Notes: generated by a model not told the origin, from the letters alone. A stretch of 64,000 nucleotides of DNA from Desulfobacter hydrogenophilus (GCF_004319545.1 NZ_CP036313.1:1486001-1550000), one strand, 5' to 3'; numbered from the stretch's first letter, positions 24,793 through 35,791 are shown. Numbers and translations are program-made.

Positions 24793-27489
24793 TTAACGCT
24801 CGGCAAGAGATGTTCTCTCTCTGTTTTCCAAATATCGTTTTCTGAGATAATCACTGCCGAAGATGAGGATAATCCCGAACCAGGCCAGAAAATAGATGGA
24901 CAACGGAACCGGCCCGGTATTAAGGATTTTTTGTAGAGGCGGAAAATAGAGGGTGGCCCAGGAAAAGACCACCTGGATGATAATACCCAAAAGCATCAGC
25001 CTGTTTTTAAAAATTCCCCCATCAAGTCCGGAGCGCCTGGCAAAACGACGCCCCAAGAGATTGCCGATCTGCATCAGGAGAATGGTGGACAGGGCGATGC
25101 CCATGGCCGAGTGGTAGAGGGGATCAGTTGTAGCCAGATCCTCTCCGAACCGCCATCCTCCACTCGTCAGGACATAGAAAAAAAGTCCCAGAGACCAGAG
25201 ACCTTCCAAGAGGCCAAGAAAAAGATAACTGTGCATAATCAGAGAGAGGGTAAGTAAGCCCTGCTCTCGAAGCCGGGGCGGTTGGTTCATGGTCTCGGAA
25301 TCCGGCGGCTCCTGGCCCAGGGCCATGGAGGGGATAATGTCGGTGCCGAGATCAATAGAGAGAATCTGAATCACATTCAGAGCCAGGGGTACCGGTAGAA
25401 GAATATAGAGAAGATAAGGAAGGATTTCCGGGCCGTTACTTACCAGGACATAGTTGGTGAACTTCTTGATGTTCCCGAACACGGTCCGCCCTTCTTCAAT
25501 GCCCGCAACAATAGAAGCAAAATTATCATCAAGAAGAATGATCTGAGCCGACTCCCTAGCCACATCTGTTCCCTGCCTCCCCATGGCAATGCCCACATCA
25601 GCGGCCTTGAGGGCCGGGGCATCGTTGACCCCATCCCCGGTCATGGCCACCACTTTTTCCATAGTTTTGAGGGCTGCGACAATTTTCATTTTCTGTTCCG
25701 GAGTCGTCCTGGCAAAGACTCTGGTTCCCTGACCGAGGCGCTCCATGAGCCCCGCTTCGGTCAGATGCTCCAAATCGGCACCGGTCATCAACATGACCGG
25801 GTCATCCTCCTGGGGAAGTATCCCTGCCTTGCGGGCGATGGCCTGAGCCGTATCCGGATGATCACCGGTGATAAGCAGGACATCGATCCCGGCGGTATGA
25901 CATTTACGAACAGCCGCCGGAACCTCTTTGCGAAGAGGATCCTCGATGCCGATAAAACCAACAAGAACCAGCTCTTTTTCCAGAGCATCCTGAAGAGACG
26001 AAAAATCCTGCGCCCCTCCCTCCAGTTCCCGGCAGGCCAAAGCAATAACCCGCAAGCCCTGACCGGCCATTCCCCGCAGCACCTCTTCCGCCTGACCCAA
26101 AGCCCTTGCATCCACGGCCTCCTGGCCCTTTGCGCTGCGAACAGAGACAACTATCGGAGACAAGGCCTCAAAGGCCCCTTTAACTACAAAAAACCTTTTC
26201 CCGGCAACAGTCATGATACCAGCTGATCGTCTCTTCTCCACGTCAAAGGTGAAATAATGCTCAATCCGTTCCCGGAGCGCCTCCAGATCAGCACCCAGGA
26301 TAGTTAACCGTTCGGCCACCGCCACATCCAATGGATCACCACTCAGGTGATCAATACCCCTGACCTCAGATGCAGCCAGGGCTAAGGTCAAAAGATCCAG
26401 CTGCTCCTGGTCGGCTAAAGGCCTGCCATGCAGGGGACTCAGCAGTTCGGTGATGGTGAGTTTGTTCTCAGTAAGAGTGCCTGTCTTGTCCGAACAGATA
26501 ACATGTACCGCACCAAGCGCTTCCACCGCATTGAGACTTTTAACCAGGACGTTTTTTCTGGCCATGCGCAGACTACCCATGGCCAGAGAGAGGGTAAAGG
26601 TGGGCAAAAGTCCTTCCGGAACATTGGCCACGATGATCCCCATCATAAAAACCAGATTCACCCACAGCGGCCTACCTGTCACCATCCCATACATAAAAAA
26701 AGCAAACCCCATACTCACGGCTATGACGGTAAGGACCCGCACCATATGGGCAGTCTCCTGCTCCAGAGGCGAAGACGCCCGCTTAATCTCCTGCGAGAGA
26801 TGAGCCAGTTTACCGAACTCGGTACGAAGACCGGTAGCAAAGACCACGGCCTTACCGCTGCCCCGGATAACCGTACAGCCGGCAAAGGCAATGTTGTTAC
26901 TTTCAACCAGGCGACTCGAACTGGCCCCATGAACAAGTACACAGGGATTGGCCTCACCGGTGAGAGGTGCGTTATCGACCAGCAACCCTTCAGCCTCAAC
27001 AACCCTGGCATCTGCCGTGATTTTGTCACCCTCGGCCAGGATGAGGAGATCACCGGGTACGATCTCTTCAGCAGGAACCTTGATGACCTGACCCTGACGC
27101 TGGACCTCAACCATCTGAGGCAGGAATTTCTTCAAGGCCTCCATGGCCCGTTCAGCCCGATATTCCTGGATAAAACTGAAAAAAGCGTTGAGCAGAGCCA
27201 CAACAAATAGAGCCCAGCCCAGGAAATTCATACTCTCCCCTGGATTGAGACGATGGGCGACAACACAGATAATTGCCGAAACTATGAGGAGTATGGTAAA
27301 AAAATTGGTGAACTGCTTACCAAAATTGCGCAGCATTTTCCAGCGGTCAGGGATATCGAATGAATTTCTGCCCACATTGAGCAACCGCTCCTCCACCTCT
27401 TCGCCATGCAAGCCCTCGGGATTCGTTTCCAGAAGAGTATAGACCCGATCCGGCGCCAAATGTTGGATTTGTTTGCCCTGACTACTCAT
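24793..27489 (-). CDS. P-type cation-transporting ATPase, type II (Na,K-ATPase/P2C-like)
   Basis: An 898-residue ion pump. The phosphorylation site is CSDKTGTLTEN near residue 330, the hinge is TGDGVNDAPALKAADVGIAMG near 616-637, and the actuator loop reads LTGEA instead of TGES. In helix M4 it has PEGLL, and in M6 IDLGTDIIPSMAL, both closer to Na,K-ATPase (PEGLL, IDLGTDMVPA) than to the calcium pump SERCA (PEGLP). I therefore place it with prokaryotic P2C-like pumps; sodium export is plausible but not shown. There are ten membrane helices. It starts inside the stop of the upstream universal stress protein gene. Local GC content is higher than in the flanks, which may reflect transfer. Confidence 0.9.
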   Translation of the reverse strand: MSSQGKQIQHLAPDRVYTLLETNPEGLHGEEVEERLLNVGRNSFDIPDRWKMLRNFGKQFTNFFTILLIVSAIICVVAHRLNPGESMNFLGWALFVVALLNAFFSFIQEYRAERAMEALKKFLPQMVEVQRQGQVIKVPAEEIVPGDLLILAEGDKITADARVVEAEGLLVDNAPLTGEANPCVLVHGASSSRLVESNNIAFAGCTVIRGSGKAVVFATGLRTEFGKLAHLSQEIKRASSPLEQETAHMVRVLTVIAVSMGFAFFMYGMVTGRPLWVNLVFMMGIIVANVPEGLLPTFTLSLAMGSLRMARKNVLVKSLNAVEALGAVHVICSDKTGTLTENKLTITELLSPLHGRPLADQEQLDLLTLALAASEVRGIDHLSGDPLDVAVAERLTILGADLEALRERIEHYFTFDVEKRRSAGIMTVAGKRFFVVKGAFEALSPIVVSVRSAKGQEAVDARALGQAEEVLRGMAGQGLRVIALACRELEGGAQDFSSLQDALEKELVLVGFIGIEDPLRKEVPAAVRKCHTAGIDVLLITGDHPDTAQAIARKAGILPQEDDPVMLMTGADLEHLTEAGLMERLGQGTRVFARTTPEQKMKIVAALKTMEKVVAMTGDGVNDAPALKAADVGIAMGRQGTDVARESAQIILLDDNFASIVAGIEEGRTVFGNIKKFTNYVLVSNGPEILPYLLYILLPVPLALNVIQILSIDLGTDIIPSMALGQEPPDSETMNQPPRLREQGLLTLSLIMHSYLFLGLLEGLWSLGLFFYVLTSGGWRFGEDLATTDPLYHSAMGIALSTILLMQIGNLLGRRFARRSGLDGGIFKNRLMLLGIIIQVVFSWATLYFPPLQKILNTGPVPLSIYFLAWFGIILIFGSDYLRKRYLENRERTSLAER

Positions 27490-28331
27490 ATCTTACGATA
27501 AATCCCCACATCACAAGGAGAACGCCTGAGGATCTGTTCAATTTTGTTGCCGTAGAAATAACGAGACGGCAGATTTCGGTCAGATGCACCCATTAAGATC
27601 ATCTGAGCACGAGTGTTGCTGGCGTGAATAAGAATCTCCTTGGCCCAGTCATCAGAGAGAACCACCTTGGCATCCAAATAAATATTGTTCTCTCCCAACT
27701 GCTGACGAATCTCCTTCAGTACCCCGTTCACATAGGAATACCCCTTTGTCTTTAGGCTCTGGACAATGGTTACCGGCATATACTGAAACCACAGGGAGCT
27801 AACCAGCATGATCCGTAAAAGATGGAGTCGTTCCACTTCCGGTGCCAGGAGCATAAAAAAAGACATAGCGGCTTGAAACCCCCTGGGATGTCCGGAAAGG
27901 GGGAAAAGCAATTCACTGGGAGTTCCAAGGATGCCGGGCTTGACTACCCGGATAGCCATGACATTGAACTGTTTACGGCGCAGTAGCTTTTCAGAGATAG
28001 TGCCGGCCAGGAATCCCTTGTTCCGTGAGAAAATCCTGGCCCCGCACACACACAGACTCTCCCCCCCGGCCGGAATCGCCTGGAGCAGGGAATAAAAGAC
28101 GTTTTTCTGCAGGGGCAAAATACGGCTGGTCATCCTTATCCCCCGGACCACAGATTCGGCTTCAATTGCCTCGATTTTCTTAGCAATTTTATCGGGAGAA
28201 TAGATGTAATCCAGAATATGGATCAAGATGATCTGGAAATCCTGGCCGTTAGCCGCCATATTTAAGGCATAGCGAGCAACCCAATCGGCATTTATGGAAC
28301 CGTCATAAGCCAGATAAATAGTCAATTTCAT
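27486..28331 (-). CDS. Universal stress protein family, tandem-domain type
   Basis: A 281-residue protein with two UspA-like halves. The first begins KLTIYLAYDGSINADWVARYAL. The second ends with the nucleotide-contact pattern MILMGASDRNLPSRYFYGNK and RSPCDVGIYR, close to the GxxGxxxxxxGS...P loop of ATP-binding Usp proteins. It overlaps the P-ATPase gene by four bases and is first in the operon, so it may regulate or sense conditions for the pump, as Usp proteins do for some transporters. That role is inference. Confidence 0.85.
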   Translation of the reverse strand: MKLTIYLAYDGSINADWVARYALNMAANGQDFQIILIHILDYIYSPDKIAKKIEAIEAESVVRGIRMTSRILPLQKNVFYSLLQAIPAGGESLCVCGARIFSRNKGFLAGTISEKLLRRKQFNVMAIRVVKPGILGTPSELLFPLSGHPRGFQAAMSFFMLLAPEVERLHLLRIMLVSSLWFQYMPVTIVQSLKTKGYSYVNGVLKEIRQQLGENNIYLDAKVVLSDDWAKEILIHASNTRAQMILMGASDRNLPSRYFYGNKIEQILRRSPCDVGIYRKI

Positions 28332-28547
28332 GGAGTTTACACCTGAATGAATTCGTCATTTCGGCAGATACCCCAGCCATGATACATCTCCCTTCGTTGA
28401 AAAATCAACAAAATAAAAGGCACTGCTCAGTACATCAGCAGAAGTATTGTGGAGGGGGGTGGGCCCTTACAGTTTAAAAAGAAGAATTATATTTTCTTTC
28501 ACCTTCCTTAAACGAATAAGTCCTTAGTGAACCACCGCTTGACGTTT

Positions 28548-28582
28548 TAGGGCCATGTGGTAACTTTTAAAAGTTCCATGGC
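28548..28582. terminator. Hairpin downstream of the radical SAM gene
   Basis: GGCCATG (about 28551) pairs with CATGGCC (about 28576), enclosing the inner palindrome AACTTTTAAAAGTT. It lies 10-40 bases beyond the stop of the minus-strand radical SAM gene. The T-tract is poor on the minus strand, so termination efficiency is uncertain. Confidence 0.5.
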
Positions 28583-28589
28583 CTTTATT

Positions 28590-29585
28590 TTAAGGCTGCA
28601 GTTCTTCCTTGAGCATACAACAGGCTATTTTATAGCGGGGGAATCCGTTATCATCGTAGGATAGATTTCCCGGCTGTATTAATTTGTTCATTACACACCC
28701 TTCGGGAATCTGCAAAGAGAAAAAATTGGTTTCATTTATTTTTGGACGGGGTATAAGCGCATTGTTTATTATTTCATAGGAATGAAATGGAAAATCCTCG
28801 CATAAAGGACATTGATACACCCGTCCATTGGGGAAAATAAAATAGTTGTTCGCCACATTGGCCGCACATTCAAACGTTTCTTCATGGGTGAGGAACACCT
28901 TGGGATAGGTAACAATAATTCCCTGTTCTGCAATCTGTTCTGCAGTTTTGGGAATGGTATCCTGCCAGATTGATTTTGACACCTGGTGCTTTGCATCGGT
29001 GTTTTTCGATTCGCCCCGCAGACCCACCACCTGGATAAAAAATCGTGAAATACCAAGATTCTTTATTAATTCAGGAAGCTTTGTAACCTCATGAATATTT
29101 TTTTCAGAGACCGTATAGATCATTGAGCAGGAGAATCCTTTTTCTACAGCACTACTGATACCGGACATGACTGCATCAAAACATCCCTCTCCTCTGATCG
29201 CATCATTGGTTTCCCGGGTGACACCGTCCAGGGAAAATGAAAAAAAGTCAATTTGATTCGGTGTGATATTGTCCAGGATATCGTGAAACAAAAAACCGTT
29301 GGTATCGATGGTGATGGATTTGAAGCCCATGTCTCCAGCAATAGATACGACTGAAGCAAGATCCGGATGAAGGGTGGGTTCACCCCCTAAAAGAATAAGG
29401 TTGGTATCCTTTGCCTTTGAAGAAAAGATGCCAAGCCACTCCCTGATCGTGTCCAGGGAAAGGGTGTTACTTCCGTGTTGTTCCCGGTTGATATAGCAGT
29501 GGGCACAGTGTAAATTACACCCTGTCAGTATGTGAAAAAAAAGATTGGTGCTCTGCCTTGAAAATGCAACTGTTTGTTTTTTCAT
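28590..29585 (-). CDS. Radical SAM protein
   Basis: A 331-residue enzyme starting at ATG 29585, one base after the purF stop; longer frames intrude into purF. The cluster motif is CNLHCAHC (Cys23, Cys27, Cys30), giving the [4Fe-4S] that cleaves S-adenosylmethionine. GGEPTLHPD near residue 75 is the SAM-contact motif. A C-terminal cysteine group (CAANVANNYFIFPNGRVYQC, then CPLCEDF and CVMNK...CCM) suggests a SPASM/twitch-like auxiliary cluster. The family spans peptide maturases and many others, so I cannot name the substrate. Being translated directly after purF suggests co-regulation with pyrimidine/purine synthesis genes. Confidence 0.85.
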   Translation of the reverse strand: MKKQTVAFSRQSTNLFFHILTGCNLHCAHCYINREQHGSNTLSLDTIREWLGIFSSKAKDTNLILLGGEPTLHPDLASVVSIAGDMGFKSITIDTNGFLFHDILDNITPNQIDFFSFSLDGVTRETNDAIRGEGCFDAVMSGISSAVEKGFSCSMIYTVSEKNIHEVTKLPELIKNLGISRFFIQVVGLRGESKNTDAKHQVSKSIWQDTIPKTAEQIAEQGIIVTYPKVFLTHEETFECAANVANNYFIFPNGRVYQCPLCEDFPFHSYEIINNALIPRPKINETNFFSLQIPEGCVMNKLIQPGNLSYDDNGFPRYKIACCMLKEELQP

Positions 29586-29586
29586 T

Positions 29587-31041
29587 TTATCCCATACACT
29601 GTTTGGTAAAATTAGGATCAAAGGGCACAGGATAGGTACCGTCAAAACAGGCCTTGCAGAAATTGGCTTCGGGCTCATCAACCCCGGAGGCTTCAAGCAT
29701 ACCTTCAATGGACAGGTAATGCAAAGAATCCAGCCCAAGGTATTCAGTTAATTCATCTAAAGGCATCTGGGCCGCAATTAATTCTCCCTTGGATGAAAAA
29801 TCAATGCCGTAGTAACAGGGGAACTTATGGGGCGGACAGGAGACCCGCATGTGTATTTTTCCGGCGCCCAACTCTTTCAGGGCTTTAACACGGGTTTTGG
29901 CCGTGGTGCCCCGGATAATTGAATCTTCAATGATGATAATATCTTTGCCTTTTATAACTTCCCGCACCGGATTCAGTTTCACCCGCACGGCAAAATCCCG
30001 CATGGACTGGGTGGGTTGAATAAAACTTCTACCCACATAGTGGTTGCGTATCATTCCCATTTCAAACGGGATGCCGGATTCGGCGGCATAACCGATGGCC
30101 GCATAGTTGCCGGAGTCAGGAAACGGCATGACTATATCTGCATCCACGTGGGATTCCTGGGCCAGGCGCTTTCCATGTGCTTTTCTCATTTCATAGACGT
30201 TTTTGCCGTCAATGGTGGAGTCCGGCCGGGCAAAGTAGATATATTCAAATATGCACAAAGATTTTTTGATAGCCGCTTTAGGATGTTTGATACTCCTGAT
30301 ACCGTCTTCATCAATAATAACGATTTCACCGGGATCCAGTTCCCGGATGAATTCGGCCTGTACCAGGTCAAAGGCACAGGTTTCAGACGCCAATACATAG
30401 TGCCCGTTCAATTTTCCAAGGGCCAGGGGGCGGAATCCGTTGGGGTCTTTCATACCAATTATTTCGCCCTTACAGGTGAGCAGAATCATGGAATAGGCGC
30501 CTTCGACCCTTGACGTTGCCTTTAATATAGCTGATTCATAATCTCCCTTTATCAGATTTTTAATGAACAGATGCAAAAATACTTCCGAATCCATGGTGGT
30601 CTGGAAGATGGAGCCTTGTTCCTCAAGCTCTTCTCTGATGATATGAGCGTTGACTAGATTGCCGTTGTGGGCCAGGGCATAGGAGCGATGCCGGTGGTTG
30701 ACCACAAAGGGCTGGGCATTGGCCAGAACAGAATCACCCGTGGTGGAGTAACGGACATGACCGATGGCTGACCCGCCTTCAATACGGTCAAGGTCTTCAA
30801 TGTTGAAAATTTCCGGTACAAGCCCCATGCCTTTATGGGAGAAAATCTTGTCGTTGATCCCCCGGTTCACGGAGATGCCCGCGCTTTCCTGGCCCCTGTG
30901 CTGAAGTGCATAAAGCCCGAAATAGGTAATTTTGGCCGCTTCCGGGTGTTTATAAAGGCCAAAAACCCCACATTCATCTTTGGGGCGTTCGCTTGGCGTG
31001 AAAGCGTCGCAGGTAGTACAACTTGGGTGGATGGTATTCAT
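29587..31041 (-). CDS. purF: Amidophosphoribosyltransferase (glutamine PRPP amidotransferase)
   Basis: A 484-residue enzyme for the first committed step of purine synthesis: PRPP plus glutamine to phosphoribosylamine. DECGVFGL gives the catalytic Cys24 after a short propeptide that is probably removed. LQHRGQESAGI and the glutaminase domain follow. The C-terminal PRTase part has the PRPP loop IIIEDSIIRGTT. The cysteines around CPPHKFPCYYG and the late FCKACFDGTYP match the Bacillus-type enzyme that carries a [4Fe-4S] cluster. It lies 51 bases after carB, on the same strand. Confidence 0.96.
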   Translation of the reverse strand: MNTIHPSCTTCDAFTPSERPKDECGVFGLYKHPEAAKITYFGLYALQHRGQESAGISVNRGINDKIFSHKGMGLVPEIFNIEDLDRIEGGSAIGHVRYSTTGDSVLANAQPFVVNHRHRSYALAHNGNLVNAHIIREELEEQGSIFQTTMDSEVFLHLFIKNLIKGDYESAILKATSRVEGAYSMILLTCKGEIIGMKDPNGFRPLALGKLNGHYVLASETCAFDLVQAEFIRELDPGEIVIIDEDGIRSIKHPKAAIKKSLCIFEYIYFARPDSTIDGKNVYEMRKAHGKRLAQESHVDADIVMPFPDSGNYAAIGYAAESGIPFEMGMIRNHYVGRSFIQPTQSMRDFAVRVKLNPVREVIKGKDIIIIEDSIIRGTTAKTRVKALKELGAGKIHMRVSCPPHKFPCYYGIDFSSKGELIAAQMPLDELTEYLGLDSLHYLSIEGMLEASGVDEPEANFCKACFDGTYPVPFDPNFTKQCMG

Positions 31042-31092
31042 TTCTGGTTATTCCAATATTTATTGTATGAACAAAAATCCGTTAAACATTGT

Positions 31093-34000
31093 TCAGTTTT
31101 CCTGGTGATAATGCTGGAGCGGCTTAACCGTCAGATTCTCTTTTTTCATGGCCTGGATGGCCAGGCTGATGGCCCGGGCCCCGTCCGTGGTGGTGGCATA
31201 GGGTATTTTATATTTAATGGCGGCCCGGCGAATTTCATATCCGTCTCTTTGGGTCTGGCTGGACGCGCCTGTATTTAAAATAAGCTGGATTTCACTGTTT
31301 TTCACGGCATCCACCACATGGGGTCGGCCTGCAGAGACTTTTTTCACAAATGTGGATGGAATTTTGTTTTCTTCCAGGAATGTGACGGTTCCCCGGGTGG
31401 CCATGATGGTGAATCCCATGTCATGGAAAAGTTGGGCCACAGGCAGTGCCGCCTTTTTATCCTTGTCCTGGACAGAAATAAATACCGTGCCTTCCTTGGG
31501 CAGTTTCTGTCCGGCAGCAAACTGGGCTTTGGCCACAGCTGCGCCAAGATCCTTGTCAATCCCCATAACTTCGCCTGTGGATTTCATCTCCGGCCCAAGA
31601 ACAGGATCCACGTTTTCAAAGCGGTCAAAGGGCATCACCGCTTCTTTGACACAATAATAGGGCGGGATGATTTCTTTTGTCACCCCAAGTTCCTTTAGGG
31701 TTTTTCCCAGCATAACCTTGGTGGCAAGCTTTGCCAAAGGCACGCCGATTGCCTTGGAGACAAAGGGGATGGTTCGGGATGCCCTGGGATTGACTTCGAT
31801 GATGTACACGGTGTCATTCATAATCCCGAACTGGATGTTCATCAATCCCTTGACATTCAGTTCTTTGGCAATGGCTTTTGCCGCATCCGACATCTCTTTA
31901 ATATGGTGTGCTTCAATGGAATAGGGAGGCAGTACACAGGCGGAATCGCCGGAATGAATGCCGGCCTCTTCAATATGTTCCATCATGCCGCCGATGACGG
32001 TATCCTCTCCGTCGGAAATGGCGTCCACATCCAGCTCAAAGGCTTCTTCCAGGAACTTGTCAATGAGTACGGGCTTGTCCGGTGAGGCCTGGACCGCCAG
32101 GTTGAAATATTCTTCCAGGTCTTTTTCATCATAGACGATTTTCATGGCCCGGCCGCCCAGAACAAAGGAGGGACGAACCATGACCGGGTATCCGATATCC
32201 CTTGCAACGGCCACGGCTTCTGCATAGGAATATGCAATGCCGTTATCCGGCTGGCGCAGGTTCAGTTTTTTAAGCATGGCCGCAAACAGATCCCGGTCCT
32301 CGGCCCGGTCAATACTTTCCGGACTTGTACCGATGATGGGAACCCCTGCTTTTTGAAGATCCGTGGCAAGGTTTAAAGGCGTCTGGCCGCCGAACTGGAC
32401 AATCACACCAAAGGGTTTCTCCTTTTCAACGATGTGAAGTACGTCTTCTCTGGTGAGCGGTTCAAAATAGAGCTTGTCGGATGTATCATAGTCAGTGGAG
32501 ACCGTTTCCGGGTTGGAGTTGACCATGATGGATTCAACGCCCTCTTCCCTTAAAGCAAAGGAGGCGTGAACACAGCAGTAATCAAATTCAATGCCCTGGC
32601 CGATGCGGTTGGGACCGCCGCCCAGGATGATCACCTTTTTTCTGTCCGACACCCGGGCTTCGCATTCGCTTTCATAGGTGGAATAATAGTAAGGGGTAAC
32701 CGCCCTGAATTCCGCGGCACAGGTATCCACCAGTTTATATACCGGAATAATCCCTAAGTCTTTTCGTTTCCGTTCGATCTGCTTGTCTGTCAGTCCCCCG
32801 GACAAATAGGCCAACTGCATGTCGGAAAATCCGTATTTTTTTGCCTTTTCAAAAAGATCCTTTGGCAGGTTCATACCGGCCAGTTTTAACTGCTTTTCAA
32901 GGTCCACAATCTGTTTCATCTGATACAGAAACCAGGGATCAATGTCAGTCAGCTCATGGATCATGGTGATGGGCATGCCGTGTTCAATGGCATATTTAAT
33001 GTAAAAAATACGCTGGGAATTGGGGGTGGATAATTTGTATTCCAGATCCGTACCGGCCACAGATCCGGGTGCAGGATCTTTTCCGTCGGCACCGAAACCG
33101 GCCCGGCCGATTTCAAGGGAGCGCAATCCTTTTTGAAGTGCTTCCTTAAATGTTCTGCCGATGGCCATGGTTTCACCCACGGATTTCATGGCCGTGGTGA
33201 GTACATCCTCGGTTTCGGGAAATTTTTCAAAGGTCCAGCGCGGAATTTTTACCACGCAATAATCAATGGATGGCTCAAAGCAGGCCATGGTTTCGCCGGT
33301 GATATCATTGGGAATCTCATCCAGGGTATATCCCACCGCAAGTTTGGCTGCAATTTTAGCAATGGGAAAGCCCGTGGCCTTGGAGGCAAGGGCGGACGAC
33401 CTGGACACCCGGGGGTTCATCTCAACCACGATAATATCCCCGTTGTCCGGGTTTACGGCGAATTGAACATTGGAACCGCCTGTGTCTACGCCAATCTCTC
33501 TGATAATGGCAATGGAGGCGTCCCGCAGTGCCTGGTATTCTTTGTCCGACAGGGTCTGGGCCGGGGCCACGGTAATGGAATCACCCGTATGAACCCCCAT
33601 GGCGTCAATGTTCTCAATGGAGCAGATGATCACCACGTTGTCCGCATGATCCCGCATCACCTCAAGCTCATATTCCTTCCATCCCAGAACAGATTCCTCA
33701 AGCATCACCTGGGTGATCAGGGAGGCGTCAAGACCGGCCTTGGAAAGATTTGCAAGCTCTTCCATATTATACGCCACACCACCACCGGTTCCCCCTAAAG
33801 TAAAGCTTGGCCGGACAATAATGGGAAATCCGATGCGCTGGGCCGTTTCTTCCACCTCCTGCATATTGGTGGCAAACCCGGATTTGGGAATTCTTAACCC
33901 GATTTTATTCATGGCATCCCGGAACAGTTCCCGGTCTTCGGCCTTATTTATGGCGTCAATGGATGCACCGATCAGTTCAATATTATAGCGTTCAAATATC

Positions 34001-34317
34001 CCTGTTTTGGCTGCATCAATGGTGGTGTTCAGGGCTGTCTGGCCGCCAAGGGTGGGCAGCACGGCATCGGGCCGCTCCTTTTCAATGATTTTGCACAGGG
34101 TTTCAGCCGTCACCGGTTCAATATAGACCCGGTCGGCGGTTTCAGGATCGGTCATGATGGTGGCCGGATTGGAGTTGATCAGAACAACTTCAAACCCTTC
34201 TTCCTTCAGGGCCTTGCAGGCCTGGGTGCCGGAATAGTCAAACTCGCAGGCCTGGCTGATGATGATCGGGCCGGCCCCAATGATCAGAATCTTATGGATG
34301 TCGTTACGCTTTGGCAT
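31093..34317 (-). CDS. carB: Carbamoyl-phosphate synthase large subunit
   Basis: A 1074-residue enzyme making carbamoyl phosphate from bicarbonate, ATP and ammonia supplied by CarA. It begins [20 protein letters not shown] and shows two homologous ATP-grasp halves. Each half has a SNPET/SNPAT segment ([13 protein letters not shown] and [13 protein letters not shown]) and a MVRPSF/IVRPSF block. The last 140 residues form the MGS-like allosteric domain ([17 protein letters not shown]...). Length is normal. The start overlaps the carA stop by 14 bases. It feeds both pyrimidine and arginine synthesis. Confidence 0.98.
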   Translation of the reverse strand: MPKRNDIHKILIIGAGPIIISQACEFDYSGTQACKALKEEGFEVVLINSNPATIMTDPETADRVYIEPVTAETLCKIIEKERPDAVLPTLGGQTALNTTIDAAKTGIFERYNIELIGASIDAINKAEDRELFRDAMNKIGLRIPKSGFATNMQEVEETAQRIGFPIIVRPSFTLGGTGGGVAYNMEELANLSKAGLDASLITQVMLEESVLGWKEYELEVMRDHADNVVIICSIENIDAMGVHTGDSITVAPAQTLSDKEYQALRDASIAIIREIGVDTGGSNVQFAVNPDNGDIIVVEMNPRVSRSSALASKATGFPIAKIAAKLAVGYTLDEIPNDITGETMACFEPSIDYCVVKIPRWTFEKFPETEDVLTTAMKSVGETMAIGRTFKEALQKGLRSLEIGRAGFGADGKDPAPGSVAGTDLEYKLSTPNSQRIFYIKYAIEHGMPITMIHELTDIDPWFLYQMKQIVDLEKQLKLAGMNLPKDLFEKAKKYGFSDMQLAYLSGGLTDKQIERKRKDLGIIPVYKLVDTCAAEFRAVTPYYYSTYESECEARVSDRKKVIILGGGPNRIGQGIEFDYCCVHASFALREEGVESIMVNSNPETVSTDYDTSDKLYFEPLTREDVLHIVEKEKPFGVIVQFGGQTPLNLATDLQKAGVPIIGTSPESIDRAEDRDLFAAMLKKLNLRQPDNGIAYSYAEAVAVARDIGYPVMVRPSFVLGGRAMKIVYDEKDLEEYFNLAVQASPDKPVLIDKFLEEAFELDVDAISDGEDTVIGGMMEHIEEAGIHSGDSACVLPPYSIEAHHIKEMSDAAKAIAKELNVKGLMNIQFGIMNDTVYIIEVNPRASRTIPFVSKAIGVPLAKLATKVMLGKTLKELGVTKEIIPPYYCVKEAVMPFDRFENVDPVLGPEMKSTGEVMGIDKDLGAAVAKAQFAAGQKLPKEGTVFISVQDKDKKAALPVAQLFHDMGFTIMATRGTVTFLEENKIPSTFVKKVSAGRPHVVDAVKNSEIQLILNTGASSQTQRDGYEIRRAAIKYKIPYATTTDGARAISLAIQAMKKENLTVKPLQHYHQEN

Positions 34318-35446
34318 TTTCCATCACTTTTGCAAACTGGTTAAAAAGATAGGCCGCATCATGGGGACCCGGGGAGGCTTCGGGGTGGTACTGGACTGCA
34401 AACGCCCGGATGCTATCGTTCTTAAGCCCTTCCAGGGAGTCTTCGTTCAGATTGATGTGGGTCAGGTGGCACTTGTTTTTGTCAAGGGTATTCAGATCCA
34501 CGGCAAACCCATGGTTCTGGGAGGTGATCTCCACCTTTCCGGTATCCATATTCTTCACCGGCTGATTGCCCCCCCTGTGGCCGAATTTAATCTTCATGGT
34601 TTTACCGCCCATGGCAAGTCCTAAAAGCTGCATGCCAAGACATATACCAAACATTGGGAAGTGTTCGAGAAGTTCACGTATGGTTTCCACTATATACGTC
34701 AAGGGCTCGGGGTCACCGGGGCCGTTGGACAGGAAAATACCGTCCGGGTTCAGGCGTTTTATGGCTTGGGCATTGGTTTTTGCCGGAACGACCAGCACCT
34801 CGCACCCTGCGTCTTCAAGGCAGCGGATAATATTGTATTTTATGCCGAAATCCAGGGCTACCACAGAATGTTTTTTACCTTTGTGACGCCATATAAAGGG
34901 GGCTTCAAGACTTTTGGCATCCACATAATCCGGTTGGTTGTATTTCCAGAAATAGGGTTTTTTGGTTGTGACATGGCCCACCAGGTCTGATCCTTCCATG
35001 GAAGGAATCTGACTGGCCCGGGCCACAAGGGATTCTGGATCCAGGTCCGTGGTGGATATCATGGCCCTCATGGCACCGGATTTTCGGATATGCCGGGTCA
35101 GGGCCCTTGTATCAAGATCCTCAATGCCCAGGACATGGGATTTTATCAGATAGTCGGCAAGGGTTCCCTTTGATCTGAAATTGCTTGGAAACTCCTGGTA
35201 TTCTTTGACAATGAAGGCTGCCACATGAATACGGTCTGATTCAACATCTTCCGGACACACGCCGTAGTTGCCTATGAGCGGATAGGTCATAGTGACCATC
35301 TGCCCGTAATAGGACGGGTCGGTTAGGATTTCCTGGTAACCGGTCATGCTGGTATTGAACACCACCTCTCCCTGGGCCTCCCCCGGCCCTGTAAAACTTC
35401 TGCAGGAAAATGTTCTTCCATCTTCCAGGGCTAACAATGCTTTCAT
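34304..35446 (-). CDS. carA: Carbamoyl-phosphate synthase small subunit (glutaminase)
   Basis: A 380-residue subunit that hydrolyses glutamine and channels ammonia to CarB. The N-terminal domain shows [20 protein letters not shown]. The class I amidotransferase domain carries the nucleophile in [10 protein letters not shown] near residue 270 and the His-Glu pair in [11 protein letters not shown]. It leads a gene series carA-carB-purF-radical SAM with short or overlapping junctions. No attenuator or PyrR-like leader was recognised upstream. Confidence 0.97.
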   Translation of the reverse strand: MKALLALEDGRTFSCRSFTGPGEAQGEVVFNTSMTGYQEILTDPSYYGQMVTMTYPLIGNYGVCPEDVESDRIHVAAFIVKEYQEFPSNFRSKGTLADYLIKSHVLGIEDLDTRALTRHIRKSGAMRAMISTTDLDPESLVARASQIPSMEGSDLVGHVTTKKPYFWKYNQPDYVDAKSLEAPFIWRHKGKKHSVVALDFGIKYNIIRCLEDAGCEVLVVPAKTNAQAIKRLNPDGIFLSNGPGDPEPLTYIVETIRELLEHFPMFGICLGMQLLGLAMGGKTMKIKFGHRGGNQPVKNMDTGKVEITSQNHGFAVDLNTLDKNKCHLTHINLNEDSLEGLKNDSIRAFAVQYHPEASPGPHDAAYLFNQFAKVMENAKA

Positions 35447-35717
35447 ATGGATTAATACCTGTCCCTTAAATATTATGGTAAAAAGCGTTCCACAGTTTAT
35501 TTAGAACCTGTTTAAATATCATGAAAAAGCTTTAATTATCAAGACCCGGGCCGATTTAATCTTTCGAAATTTCTTTACTTCCATCTTTAGTCTTGATACG
35601 GAATTTTATATTTTAGAGTCAATTTCAACAATTTTTAAATATCATTAATTCAGTGAATGATATGCGGTTATATATGAAGATATACGGACAACCGGTAATC
35701 AACTTGTTAATATTTTC
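35447..35717. other. AT-rich divergent intergenic region (carA / abiE)
   Basis: About 270 bases between the carA start and the abiE promoter. It has no ORF or clear repeat. The carA promoter must lie here on the minus strand, but I could not define it. Confidence 0.4.
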
Positions 35718-35782
35718 TTGACAAACTTCAACTCAGCGCATAAAAATACATCCAGTAAGTCCAATTAATTAGACATATTGGG
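35718..35782 (+). promoter_or_regulatory. Promoter and possible operator of the abiE pair
   Basis: TTGACA at 35718-35723, a 17-base spacer, then TAAAAA at 35741-35746. Downstream, CCAAT (about 35761) and ATTGG (about 35777) form an 11-base-spaced inverted repeat before the start. AbiEi antitoxins are known to repress their own promoter through inverted repeats, so this is a candidate site. Confidence 0.5.
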
Positions 35783-35791
35783 TTAGATATT

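Noticed and set aside
26428..27210. 260-residue plus-strand ORF opposite the P-ATPase gene
   Set aside because: Shadow of a GC-rich gene: no domain, no ribosome site, and the opposite frame is an unmistakable P-type ATPase.
30016..30513. 165-residue plus-strand ORF opposite purF
   Set aside because: Shadow of purF, no independent evidence.
33133..33798. 221-residue plus-strand ORF opposite carB
   Set aside because: Antisense shadow of carB with composition dictated by the codon pattern of the real gene.
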